Assembly: GCA_025594325.1 (NCBI GenBank)
Contig: JANHCV010000013.1
Location: forward strand, 868,001 to 932,000
Length of the DNA: 64,000 nt
Direction: 5' to 3'
Source of the DNA: Blastocladiella emersonii ATCC 22665
Lineage: Eukaryota; Blastocladiomycota; Blastocladiomycetes; Blastocladiales; Blastocladiaceae
The notes beneath the pieces are model-generated. The model did not search any database. It worked only from the letters and a program-made list of their open reading frames with translations, and was not told where the DNA came from. The position numbers were made by a program, and so were the translations under genes. Of the stretch, positions 21,437 through 31,818 are shown piece after piece. Every line of letters starts with the position of its first letter. Position 1 is the first letter of the stretch.

Positions 21437-21800
21437 CTTGGGGGAGAGAAGGGAGAAGGGCTGCTGGTCTATAAAGGGGGATATCTCACCGGGCTGCACA
21501 CGGAGCGGCACCGGGATTCTATGAAGGCGGGAGGGTGGGAGGCGAGGTGTGTAGACCGGCTCTATGAAGATGCGGACAGGGACGAGAGAGGGAGAGAGAA
21601 GGGACGACCGAAACGGGCGCGGTCCCTGCAGGGACGACGCCGGATCGCAAGGGACGGGCGCCGCCCGCATGTGACCCGAGCCAGCGGACTCGAATGAGGC
21701 GGCGTGGCGTTCCGCAGCACCCTCCCCCGCCTGATTGGTCGCACCAGCCACCTCCACCCAGTGGTCATTTCGCGCTTCCGGTTCATTTCGGGGGGCACCG
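21437..21800. other. 5' flank of the tyrosinase gene
   Basis: No gene seen. GC-rich with runs of GGGA near the start codon; no dispersed-motif copy until 21801. Confidence 0.4.
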
Positions 21801-21822
21801 AACGTGAGTGGCGCGGCGCGTC
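21801..21822 (+). promoter_or_regulatory. Composite motif, copy c (head of array unit 1)
   Basis: Reads AACGTGA followed directly by GTGGCGCGGCGCGTC. First landmark of array unit 1. Confidence 0.6.
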
Positions 21823-22034
21823 GAGTCGTCGCGGCGGCGGAGGGCCGGCGTGGTTCGGCTCTCATCGCTCGAGCCCCTCTCTCGTAACGCTGAAGGTGGT
21901 GAGCAAACAGAGCCGAATGTATTCATCCCCGCCGCGAGCGCCCGAGTCGAGCCAGCACGCGACCCGCGCTGCACCCGCCGCGGCCGGACCCGAGCACCGA
22001 CCGATCCACCGCACACACGCGACCTAACCGTTCC

Positions 22035-22090
22035 CGCAGAACCCGCGCGGGCGGCGCGCAACTTTTCACGGCGCCCGCGCGGATGCTGCG
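22035..22090. repeat. Conserved hairpin, array unit 1
   Basis: Inverted repeat with 19-nt arms (22035-22053 and 22072-22090) and an 18-nt loop. The inner 11 bp, CCGCGCGGGCG against CGCCCGCGCGG, pair perfectly; 17 of 19 positions pair overall. The equivalent hairpins in units 2 and 3 have the same size and loop. Confidence 0.7.
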
Positions 22091-22793
22091 CTTACGTTCG
22101 TCGCACATGTGCGGGTTCAAGTCAGAGTACCAGGCCGGCGGTGCGTCGCGACGCCCGAGTGCGGGTCCGGTCGAAACCTGTGGATGGCGGTGAGTTACGT
22201 GACCGACGCGGGAAGTGTCACTGCTGAGCTCTCATACATGCGCGAAACGGCGGTGGCCAGCACGAGAGGATAAGGTGGAGTGGGGTCATGAGATTGACGC
22301 CTAGAAACGTTCGAAAGCGCGGTGAGCGACGCGAGGCGCGCGGTTAGCGCCTGCACATGCACTGGCGGCATCACATCCGCGTACCGTTCCATCTGAGTCA
22401 AGCGCTCCGAGGCTCCGTGCAATCGAAACCCTCCCTGCGCATTTGCGCCGATTTTATATCGCGGTCTCCAGCAACGCGCTGACAGGTGAAATGTGACCTT
22501 GTCGAGTGTCCACATCCAAGTGCTCGAGCATTAAAAGGGCGCGCGGGCTGTGTGCCAAACGTCACCAGATTGTGGTAGAGCAAGCGCGCAGACCTTCAAG
22601 CACGCGCGCAGAGGAGGAAGTGAGTGTGCAGCTCATGAGTGGACTCGAGTGCGGGACTTCACTCACGTCTCAGGAAGCGTCGGAGAAGCGTGTTGCATGA
22701 AGTCTAAGGGACAACGCCGTAACATGGGATGAGGTGTAAGAGAGCGTGAGGGGGATGCAGGCCGGCCAGCTCACAAAGCGGCAAGACGGGTTC

Positions 22794-22824
22794 ATCAACA
22801 CGTGATGCAAAATCACGCGTTGAT
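22794..22824. repeat. Second palindrome, array unit 1
   Basis: Arms ATCAACACGTGAT and ATCACGCGTTGAT around a 5-nt loop, 12 of 13 positions paired. The left arm holds CACGTG and the right arm ACGCGT, the same two cores as in the 22-bp composite motif. Confidence 0.65.
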
Positions 22825-22946
22825 CTTCTCACCTGCGAGCTCCGCGGGTAGCGGCGAGAGTACATCGGCCTGAATCCATGGCAATCACGATGAAGCGACA
22901 ATCGCAACCAGCGTCTCGAAGTTGGAGCCCGTGACGATCGTCACCG

Positions 22947-22968
22947 CACGTGAGCGGCGCGGCGCGTC
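22947..22968 (+). promoter_or_regulatory. Composite motif, copy d (head of array unit 2)
   Basis: Reads CACGTGA followed directly by GCGGCGCGGCGCGTC. Confidence 0.6.
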
Positions 22969-23246
22969 TGTCGCCCCATAAGCTGGTTCGGCCGACCGAT
23001 GGACGCGCGCGCCCTACATTCGCCACACATAAGTGTTGTAGATCGGTAGTGCTTCGCAAACCGTGATGTCTATATTGCTCCGTGTGAGAGAGCGACTCCA
23101 ACCCGCCATCAACGTGAGCGAGCGCGCGACCCCGCACTCCATCCGCCCTCGACATAACCAAAGCACCAGTGGTCGCACCGCATTCCCACTCGGCCAGACC
23201 GGAGCACCGACCGACCAACCACACACGCGGGACGCGATTGTTTCCA

Positions 23247-23298
23247 CAGCATCCGCGCGAGCGGCGCGCAGCTTTTCACGGCGCCCGCGCGGGTGCTG
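23247..23298. repeat. Conserved hairpin, array unit 2
   Basis: Arms of 17 nt (23247-23263 and 23282-23298) with an 18-nt loop. Fifteen Watson-Crick pairs, one G-T wobble and one mismatch. Positions differ from unit 1, yet pairing is largely kept. Confidence 0.7.
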
Positions 23299-23969
23299 CG
23301 CTTACTAGCGTCGCGCGTGTGCGGGTGCAGGTCAAAGTACTCGGACGGCGGTGCGTTGCGGCGAGGGCATGGGAGAGAAGCGCTAACCAGCACTCACACA
23401 TGCAGAATGCGATGTCGTCCGTCACGAGATGGAAAAGTACCGATCCTTGCCCAACTTACCATCTTGAACTATTTGGAGGCGCCTCTAACGACACTCGCAG
23501 GCGTACAGTCAGCGTCCACGATCTAGACGGCGGCGCCGCGGTCACATACTTGCTGAGTGTGGACCACAAGTTTTCCTGTGGACCTGGTCATAGTTGCGGT
23601 CCTCAAACTTGCGCGGATGACTTGGAACCGCGCCCAGCAGCGCGCGCACGTGCAGGCAGGCAGTTCCCCGCCGAGGTACTCATTCCACAGCGTGCACGAA
23701 ACGCGTTGGTGCCGACCTTGAGTTTGGAGAATCATTCGGGTTTGGTCGACTTGTCGGATCGGCACTTGAACGCGCGCGCGCGTGGAGTGAGTGCGCGGGC
23801 ACGACCGACCTCGTTGCACGGACAACACTCACGTCTCGGCTACCATGTGAAAAATGAATTGCAAGAAGTCTAAGGGCCGACGACGTTACATGAGATGCGA
23901 TGGAGGAGAGCGTGGAGGCGGCGCACGCGACCGCGAAGAAGCGAAAGCCGTGCGAGATCGCCCGGGTTC

Positions 23970-24000
23970 ATCAACACGTGATCCAACATCACGCGCTGAT
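23970..24000. repeat. Second palindrome, array unit 2
   Basis: Arms ATCAACACGTGAT and ATCACGCGCTGAT around CCAAC, eleven of thirteen positions paired. Equivalent to 22794-22824. Confidence 0.6.
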
Positions 24001-24263
24001 TTCTTCGCCTCGCTGAACGCGAATTTGGCGGATGAAATCGAAAAGGCACGAGCTGGAATGGATCGAATCTAATCGTGGAGAGGTGAAGAGGGGGAGCCGC
24101 AAATGGCGGATGAGCGTCGCTGTTTCGCGCAGTCAAAGCTTGCTACAGGCTCTCGGATGACCTCTCAGGAGACTATTTGCTGAGTTCAGACTTCTTATAC
24201 TACAGGATACTCGTCAAGAAAACAAGCGTTTCGGATCGCGCTCGTACCTGCTGGTCGTCATCG

Positions 24264-24285
24264 CACGTGTGTGGCGCGACGCGTC
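24264..24285 (+). promoter_or_regulatory. Composite motif, copy e (head of array unit 3)
   Basis: Reads CACGTGT followed directly by GTGGCGCGACGCGTC. Confidence 0.6.
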
Positions 24286-24558
24286 CATCGCCGGGTCAAC
24301 GAGCTTTTCCGGCACACCGGTGCACCTCGAAGGCGATCTGGGCCTGGATTCAGCTTCTGTACACGAGAGCTATCACCATGGACTGATGTTGCTACGCGCA
24401 ATTTAAGCTATCTGTATTCCTCAGTCCAAACGACCCCAACCCCCCACCATGCGCCGCTCTCGCTGGCCCGAACGGCTTCGCGTGTCCGCGCCATGCTCGC
24501 ACGATACGGGACCAGAGCATCGACCAGCTCTATAGCACACGCGTGTCATGATTGTTCA

Positions 24559-24614
24559 CGCAGCACCCGCGCGGGCGGCGCGCAGTTTTTCACGGCGTCC
24601 GCGCGGGTGCTGCG
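24559..24614. repeat. Conserved hairpin, array unit 3
   Basis: Arms of 19 nt (24559-24577 and 24596-24614) that are complementary at 18 of 19 positions, the exception being a G-T wobble; loop of 18 nt with a T-run as in the other units. Confidence 0.72.
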
Positions 24615-26420
24615 CGAAATCACGTTGCCCGTGTGCGGGTACAGATCAAAGTGTTCTGGTGGCGGTGCGCAACGGTCCTTTCGACGCGGCGGGAATGACC
24701 AGGTATTGGGTGCGAGGGATCTCGATCTATAGCAACCAGGTCACGCAACAATTACGCCGTGTCGAGCTCAAGCCGTCGTTGCCAGTAGCGTCGAGTCTTT
24801 GTCGGTCTTGGGCGGAAGGGAGTCGGTGTTCTTGCACGGAGATCCGTGAATGGTTTAAGGAGGGCCCGAGGGACAGTCGTTGGACGGTTTCGACGACGGG
24901 CACAGCGGGAGGTTACACGTCGGCTGCGAGAAGAGTGGTCAAGTCGAGCGCACGCGCGCAATCAGCATCGTAACAGTGACTAAAACGCGATAGCGCACCT
25001 TGTCGCGACTTGTTCAACATCCGTGTGCGCCGACGAAAACAAGTTCTTCACGGACATAGCGAAGCGCATGCATGCCACGCGAACTGGCATAAACATTACT
25101 CGCGTGCCACTCTTTTCTTCACCTGACCATACACACGTGTTTGACATGCCCGGACGGGGATTGTGCGGAAAGTGCGCGATAAACTGAACTCAACGCGACG
25201 CCGCGCTTGAACAGGCTCTGATGACGCGCAGGTCATGAGCGTGGGGTTGCAGTCGAATACGAGTAAGCAAGCGGTACTCATATCACGAAGGACGTCATAA
25301 GTATATGTTGCACTAGGTCTAGAGGCAATGGCCGTTACATGGGGATGTATTGGAGGAGACCATGTAAGCGGTGCGCAACTGCTCGCGTCAAGCTGCTGCG
25401 GCGGAACGCTTCAGCTCTTCGACACGTGTCAGCGATTACCTTTTTCTGACTCGCTCAGTTAATGGCGACGCCCAAGTGCGGGTTCCAGCCGAAGCGCCCA
25501 GCTGCCGGTGCGTCACAACTGGATAGTGAACGCGTGGTGCGCTCGGCAGGACGTGGACATTGTCGGTGAGAGAACCGTTGCCGTGCGATTCGACTGGATG
25601 TGCGCGAGTGAAGATAGCAGTTCCAGGCGGTAAAGTGATTCGAGGATTTTGTCTAGGGAATTGACCCAAGTGTCGTATAGGAAACGTGCGACGCGGCAAA
25701 GTTGACACGGCGAACGTGGTTCACGCGGATCGAGCGATCTAGGATTACGACAAGAAACTCGACTAGGGGCAGTTAAATGTCGTGTTGAGACGTAGCAGGC
25801 ACTTGGTCAGCGTCCAGGCTCAATTGAGCGAGTGAGACGTAGGATAATCGCGTACCTGCGCGCATGAATCACACTGCATTCCCCGTCGAAAGAAATCCAG
25901 AATTTCCCCTTCGAAACGTGTACACAGTACCGCAGATCAATTTCAACACGCTTGCGAAGGATCGTCCAGACCAAGAATAGGCGAGCGCAGGTCCAGCAAG
26001 CGCCGCAAGGAAGTGATTTTACAAGCGACGACGCTTGTGGGTGGGACACGCGCACGAAGGGAAGTTGAGTGCGTGCTCGCGAACAGCCTCGAGGAGGAGG
26101 CGGCACGCACGTCATGGCAGCCGTTAAAAACGCATAATGCAAGAAGTCTAAGGGTGGGGAAAGCTTCATGGAGTGCGTTGGGGAGAGCGTGAACGCGGCG
26201 CGAGACCGTTGGCGTCAAGGCGGCGGCAGCGGAATCAGCCGAGTTCATCAACACGTGATGAAAAATCCTGGCTGAAACGTGGCGCTGCGCGTCCGCGCAC
26301 ACTCATGAGACCACCAGCAAACTCGGTCCGCTCTGTATGAGTGACCGAGTCGCAAGCGGAACACGAAGCTCACAACTTCAATGTATCAAAAAAAGTCCCG
26401 CTGCAAGCGTGGAATCACTT

Positions 26421-27687
26421 TCAAATGTCCGTGCCCTGAGGCTGCCGCTCTTCGAGCCCCGACTCGCGCCACCACTGCGCAATGCGACGGAACCCAAGCT
26501 CCTCGGAAAACTCCTGCGCGCATCGAACGTGGTGGCGTCCTAGCTGAAGCGAGACACCCGAGTCGAGCCACCACCAGAGTCGCGCGAGGACCTCCTCCTC
26601 GTCATCGCCTTCTTCAACAATGGACCATCCAAGCGGGCAGTAGGTTTGCGAGGAACCAGTCAAGGACCGAGATCCGATTCCACTTGCTCGCGTAGCCGAT
26701 CATGTAGGCCCAGAAACCCGATCGGCCCCAGTCGTTGTCGGCGAAGTGGTCGTAGTCAAAGTCGTACTCGCCCGTGTCAGCGTTGCTCTGGATCGAGTCC
26801 ACGCCGTAGAGTTCGCTCTCGTACTTCGGCTCGGAAACGTAATCAAGGAGGTCTTCTTCGACATTTTGGCGGATCCAGTCGATCAACGCAACCTGCTCCA
26901 GTTCAATGGCAGACTTGATATGCTCGGTCCAGTCCGCCGTCTCCAGCTCCATCTCCCACGGTAGCCAGTCGCCGCACTCGTCGAGCACCTTGGCGCTGCC
27001 GTGTTGGAATGCGAGATTGACGAGATAAGTCTTGAAGTCGCCATGGAGGCACGCAGGAAAGTCGATCGACTCGCAGCTGCCGCAATGACGGATGAGCCAC
27101 TTGAGCACGTCCGGATCGTCGCGCTTGATGGCGTCCTCGAACAAGTCGTCTGAGAAATCGAGTTCGAGCTCGGCCGCCTCCCACCAATCGAGCACATCAA
27201 TGAGACCCGCCTTTGCGGGTCGATTGATAGCCGCCTCGGTGTAATCGTTGTCCAAGCCATGGTCGAACAGCCACTGTAAGACGCCGATCTGGCCGTGCGC
27301 CGAAGCGAGATCCATGTACAGATAGTTGGACGGAACTTTGCGATCCGACTTGAGCAACTCATCAAGCAGGTCGACTCGGCCAGTGACGCACAGGCATGCA
27401 AAGTAGAAGGACGCTTCCGTGAGATCAGACAGCGGTAGGGATCGGCGGCGTTCAATCAGCTCGTCCAGGACGTCAATATGCCCAGAGTCGAGTGCTTCCC
27501 AGAAGCGCTTGTGAAGGGAGTGGGCGAAGACGATGCGGCGGAGACTCGATAGACCGGGGACGACGCGAAGGAGCGGGACGGGGTCAATGCCCGTCACGTC
27601 GCTCAGGACGACGAAAGCGAGGATCTGCTCAATGAGCTCGGCCGGTAAAAGTTGCATGGAGTGTGATTTGTTCATTTCGTGCTCCAT
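26421..27687 (-). pseudogene. F-box-like plus ankyrin-like protein, paralogue 2 (one frameshift)
   Basis: Starts at an ATG at 27687 (MEHEMNKSHSMQLLPAELIE). It is colinear with the gene at 8749-10074: an F-box-like opening (LLPAELIEQILAFVV), then weak ankyrin-like units (VLDWWEAAELEL, VLKWLIRHCG) and an acidic middle. The frame stops at 26614 after ANLLPAWMVHC. Shifting by one base near 26635 resumes homology (WSIVEEGDDEEEVLARLWWW, RRIAQWWRESGLEE) down to a stop at 26421. In the paralogue this join is continuous (VCPNEWLSVAAGDDEDEVL). A single-base lesion or assembly error is likely; otherwise a 357-residue truncated protein would result. It is divergent from DUF4470 copy 2 across 334 bp. Confidence 0.7.
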
Positions 27688-28021
27688 GGCAGCCAGGTCG
27701 TTGGGTGGGGAGCTGCAGCATCGATCGACGACGCGTCAGAGCAAGTGGCGCTCGCTCTCGCGGGCGCGCAACGAGGCAGCCGACCCGCCCCGCTCGCTCA
27801 AACGCCCTGCTTCCAACCTCCCGGGAGCGATCGTGCGCTGGATCGACAGCGAGAGACACGACAACTCGACGCGTTTCGATATCGCGTGATCTATGCGAGG
27901 GCTGCGGTGGAGGAGGCGCTGCAAGCAACGGCGCGGCCAAGCGCCACCTTCGCGGCTGCCCAACAGCTCTGCTCCCCCTGCAGTGCGACAGCCATGAAAA
28001 CGAATGAAGTAACTTGGCGCA
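27688..28021. promoter_or_regulatory. Bidirectional spacer between ankyrin and DUF4470 genes
   Basis: This 334-bp spacer separates divergent starts at 27687 (minus) and 28022 (plus). It contains an ACGCGT near each gene: in GACGACGCGTCAGAGC (about 27728) and in GACGCGTTTCGATATCGCG (about 27868). A similar GATATCGGAACGCGTCTCG lies about 125 bp before DUF4470 copy 5, suggesting a shared promoter element. No TATA box was recognised. Confidence 0.45.
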
Positions 28022-31000
28022 ATGAGTAAGTCACCCATGTTCTCGCCGCCTCAGACGAGCGCAACGCTTCTCATCGCCGACGGCCTGGAACGCTTCCCGC
28101 CCTTCCGCGACTCGTATGCCGAGGACCTGTTTCTCTACCACGATGCCACGATTGCCGACCGCGGGCTCAGCGCACTCTCATGTGGCTTCCACGACCTGCG
28201 ATCGGTCGCCTTCACGCTCGCCGAGGCCGAGCGCAAGCGCTCCCGTGCCGCCATGTCGTTCGTGCTCAACGACCTGCGCCCCGAACGGATTGCTCGCGCG
28301 CTTATGGTTCTTCATGCTCTCAACCAGTCTTCGCTTGATCGCAACACACTCGACCGCTTCATCGGCCAGCTCTGGTTTTCGGAGCTGCTTGAGGCCGATG
28401 CGCTTGCTTTCTGGATCACGCAGATGCGTGATTGTATCGACTTCGACTGGCTCTCGTCTACTTCCAAAGTCCGTGTCCTCAACGACCACACGCTCAAAGG
28501 CATTCGCGTCTGCTGGGAGCAGTGGCTCGATCGGAGCGAGGGCCCGCCCTTGTCGACCGAACGTGCCGCCAAGGCGCGCGACGGCCTCATGCGCTCACCG
28601 TTGTCGGACTACCCTTCGCTCGCCGATGACGAGGAGTTCGATGCGGGCAGCGATTGGGACGCCACGACCGTCGGCGAGGTCGAGACGCGACGTGCCGCTT
28701 CCGCCGTCTTTATGGATAGCGAGGAGGTGGTCGGACGGTCCAAGGTCGCACGCACGCGCTGCGAGCTCGACCGGCTTGTCGCGCACGGAACCGTTTTTCA
28801 CGCAGCGACCCGCGACGCTTCGCTCGCTGTTGTCAACCCGACCTTCACTGGCTTCGAAGCCGACTTGCCAGGTCCAAGTTCGGCGGTGCTGATAACTGGC
28901 TTCTTTGTCGATCCGAGCCGCGACAGTCTCGAGCGAGCGATGCTGGATCAGCTCCAGGACTGGCTTCGCGCACTCGAGCGTGTCATTGCTCCCGCTTCGC
29001 GCCATCGCATCTCGTTCATTCTTGGACATGCTGTGGCTGTTCTGGAACAGCTCGCGGCCGACCCCCAGCAGCGCTTCGATATCATCGACACGTCGACGCT
29101 CATCGACTCGTGCGGCCTGCTCAACCTCGTCCTGCACGCCTCGTTCATCCTCAAGTACAACCACCCGACCGCGGGCGACAAATCGATTCTGCGCGCGGCC
29201 TCGAACAAACACGTCGCGCCGGCTTCGACCATCGATCAATTCGTCATTGAGTCAACGAATGTCTTGCCCGAATGGTTCCCGGTGCTTTTCAGCTTGACGC
29301 TTTACGGCCACACCAACCCCGCGAACGATCCTTGGCTTGCCCGCGTTCAGCCCTTTGCCCCTGCCGCTCACGAGTCGTCGCGCACCATGCCTTACCGCCG
29401 CCTCACCTTTTGTAAGGCAGCGACGCCCACGTTGACAGTGTCGCTTCGGAATGCGGTCGGGTTCGTTGATGTGATCCGCCATATCATCGAGCGCCAGAAT
29501 CGCGCGCCCGCTTCGAGCAAGTACTCGCACAGTACGCTAGCTTTGATTGTTCTCGCGCATCTTCCTGAGCTCACCTCCGTCCCGTCCCAAATGTAGCTGG
29601 TACTTTTCCGACGCCTTCTTTCATCTTCAAACTGCTTGGCTACGGTTTTGCCGCGCGCAAGTTCGTCTTCGGCGCCGCCGACCCGTGCACGAAGCTTCCG
29701 TGGTCCGACTTTGGTCTTGGTGAGCCTTGGCTTTCGCAGCTCGAGCTGGGCGCCGCGCGCGAGAATCTCTCGGAGCGGTCCCTCTACGCACGCATCTACG
29801 GCTTCTCGAGCGGGCCCCGTGACGACCTGCCGCGCGCGCACCTCGTCCAGGCGACGTTTACGCTTCTCCATCCTGAATCCCTGCCGCCCGCTTCCGCCAT
29901 CCACGTTCTCGTCGAGTCTGGCGGCACGACCGCGCAGTACCACAGCCTGACCACCGCTTTCGACCGCGCGAACGGCGTCGTCCACGTCGGCTGGTACATG
30001 GCGCCGTACGACGAGTGCGTGCCCGGGACCTGGGTCTCGCTGCACGCCGTCCCCGCGCTCCTGCCCCGCGACGCGTTCCCCTTCACGAAACCCGTTCTTA
30101 TCAGCGACCGCGTCCGCCTGCGCAGCTTGGTCAACGTGAAGAACGACACGGAGAAATTCGTCACCGTCACGCACGTGCAGGTGACCGACCTGCAGGCCGG
30201 GCTCCGCGGCGTCATGGCGTCCGCCGCCGCTGCCGCGATGGCGCAGCCGCGCGATCCGGCGTGGTACCTTCCCGTCCTGCACGCGACCGAGACGTTCGAC
30301 GAAATACGAGTGTACTACGAGCCGCACTTCCGCGGCCAGAAACTCAAGCTTGAAATTGTGCCCGAGGCCGAGCTCGCGCAGTACGGCGGCGCGATTGCCG
30401 TGCGCGTCAACGGCAAGGTCCAGACGGCGACGCTTTGGGGGCCGGGTCGCGTCACCGAGATCCGCTCGTTCCCGCACATGATTATCGTGTTTGTCGAGCG
30501 CATTCCGCTTGCCGTCGTGCCCAAGCTTGGGGTTCCGCCGCTCGTGCCGCGGTTCGCGTTGCCTTCGGCGGGCGCGAATACTGCGCTCGTGTCCTCGCGC
30601 TTCTTCGACGCGGCTGCTTTCCAGCGGTTCCGCGAGCTGTCACTGGCTGCCGAGTGGGATGCGAATTCCTCCAACGCGTCGAACCGTCCCCGCAGCGACA
30701 CTGGCGCCGCGCTCATGCAATTCTTCGAGCAGGTCTACGCGGCGGCCCAAATCGGTGGCTACGACACGTCCATCACCGTTTTGGCCAACGCCAAAGGCCT
30801 GGACGATCGACTTGGAATGATTGTCATCGACGGCACCCTTGTGGCCTCGCCCCAGGGCAAGTGCTTTGGCGTCACGCCGCTCGTCACTGCGAGCTTCCAC
30901 CAGTTTACGCCGCTTCGCGCGGGCTTCACGAAGCGGTCCTCGGCCAAAACCGGCGGCAAGGACAACCGCCCTCCCTTGAGCGAGGATGTCATCCAGATCA

Positions 31001-31188
31001 AGTGGCCGCACGATGATGTGAGCGCGCTTCGCGAGTACCTTGACTTCTGCGAGACCGCGCTTGTGAAGACGGACGAGACTGACGCCCTCATGGCGCCGAC
31101 GCTTTTCGTTGACGGGCAGCTCAGGCGCGGGCTGCTCGTGCCGCCGTATTTGATTGATTCTGTCGGCGGTGATGCGACTGAGGAATAG
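28022..31188 (+). CDS. DUF4470-type protein, subfamily A, copy 2 (intact)
   Basis: Exons 28022-29531 and 29597-31188 give 1033 residues without lesions; the 65-nt intron 29532-29596 (GTACGC..TGTAG) is phase 1, matching the intron position in copies 1, 4, 5 and 6. The DUF4470 domain covers residues about 20-140: FPPFRDSYAEDLFLYH, ALSCGFHDLRSVAFTL, MSFVLNDLRPERIARALMVL and GQLWFSE. In this subfamily the GCGD of subfamily B reads GFHD. A second conserved region follows (ISFILGHAVAVLEQLA, then DIIDTSTLIDSCGLLNLVLH). The exon-2 half carries beta-rich segments shared with copies 5 and 6 (ELAQYGGAIAVRVNGKVQ). No transmembrane segment or signal peptide. Function unknown; DUF4470 is found in fungal MYND proteins and in DNAAF3. 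It is the best candidate for a working member of the family. Confidence 0.82.
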
Positions 31189-31280
31189 ATTTTGTTCAGT
31201 TCTTCGTATTGTTCATCGTAACGAAGCCTTGTCGCTTGACTCTCCGCGCCCTGTCCAAAAATCATGCTCATTGAAAGGGA

Positions 31281-31365
31281 GAGGTGCCGCGTCAAGAGTG
31301 GGCGAAAAGTGAGGTGCCGCTTCAAAAGTGGGCGAAAGATGAGGTGCTGTGTAAAGAGTGGGCGG
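31281..31365. repeat. 30-bp direct tandem repeat, 2.8 copies
   Basis: Units at 31281-31310, 31311-31340 and 31341-31365 begin GAGGTGCCGC and contain AGTGGGCGAAA. They lie about 90 bp after the stop of DUF4470 copy 2 in otherwise gene-free sequence (31189-31818). Confidence 0.75.
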
Positions 31366-31577
31366 CGCGGTGGCCCAGAAGCTGTTGCGTTCGAACACGT
31401 CGACACGCTCTCGCCGCGCAAGTTTTAGCTCGGAACGTCTTGACGCAAATTGCAGCAAAATTACACGCGGGCGGCGGGGGTCGCGGTGAACACGGACGAG
31501 TTTACGGTGATCTTCAAGGAGGGTCGTTTACCACCGGCGTGCTTCGTGATGCTCGCGTCGCTGGTGTGTGGCGCAAC

Positions 31578-31599
31578 TACGCGTTGCGCCACTCATGTG
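31578..31599 (-). promoter_or_regulatory. Dispersed 22-bp composite motif, copy f
   Basis: Minus strand reads CACATGA followed directly by GTGGCGCAACGCGTA. Just beyond it a second GTTGCGCCACAC arm makes an imperfect palindrome (31569-31591). Confidence 0.6.
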
Positions 31600-31818
31600 A
31601 TCCCCCGTGTGGCGATCAACGGCGCGCGACAGCTCGGGGTTCGCAATGTAAGGAGGCGATAACCACGTGCGGTGCGCACCATACGCGGACGGTGTTCACT
31701 CCTGCGGTGCAGCGGTGCGGTGTGGTGCGGTGCAACGTTTGGAGGCGCTGGGTGCAAACGAGGCTTCAACCCCCGCTTCCGCTCCCGACGCTTGTTGACG
31801 TCAACACCATCTGTAACC

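Larger units (their letters stand above)
21801..26275. repeat. Array of degenerate ~1.2-kb tandem units, gene-free
   Basis: No credible gene occupies this 4.5 kb. Instead, landmarks recur in the same order. Each of the first three units opens with the 22-bp composite motif (21801, 22947, 24264; spacing 1146 and 1317). It is followed by a CCGAGCACCGACCGA-like box, a long hairpin (22035, 23247, 24559), and later by an AAGTCTAAGGG box (22700, 23866, a decayed one near 25314, and 26144) and a TTCATCAACACGTGAT box (22791, 23967, 26243). Units diverge by substitutions and small indels, and the last part (24.3-26.3 kb) is partly scrambled, so there are three clear units and at least one partial. They may be an old tandem satellite, a transposable-element tandem, or a non-coding RNA locus. 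Confidence 0.75.

Noticed and set aside
21460-21480. TATAAA as the tyrosinase TATA box
   Set aside because: It lies in the wrong orientation for the minus-strand gene and only about 35 bp before the start codon.
22035-24614. CRISPR array
   Set aside because: Repeats are 1.1-1.3 kb apart, degenerate, and the host is eukaryotic.
29594-29596. TAG as the true end of DUF4470 copy 2 (524 residues)
   Set aside because: A phase-1 GTACGC..TAG intron at the family's conserved position joins to a further 530 open codons homologous to copies 5 and 6.
10295-31188. MYND zinc finger in the DUF4470 proteins
   Set aside because: No C-x2-C..C-x2-C..H-x3-C pattern is present in any copy.
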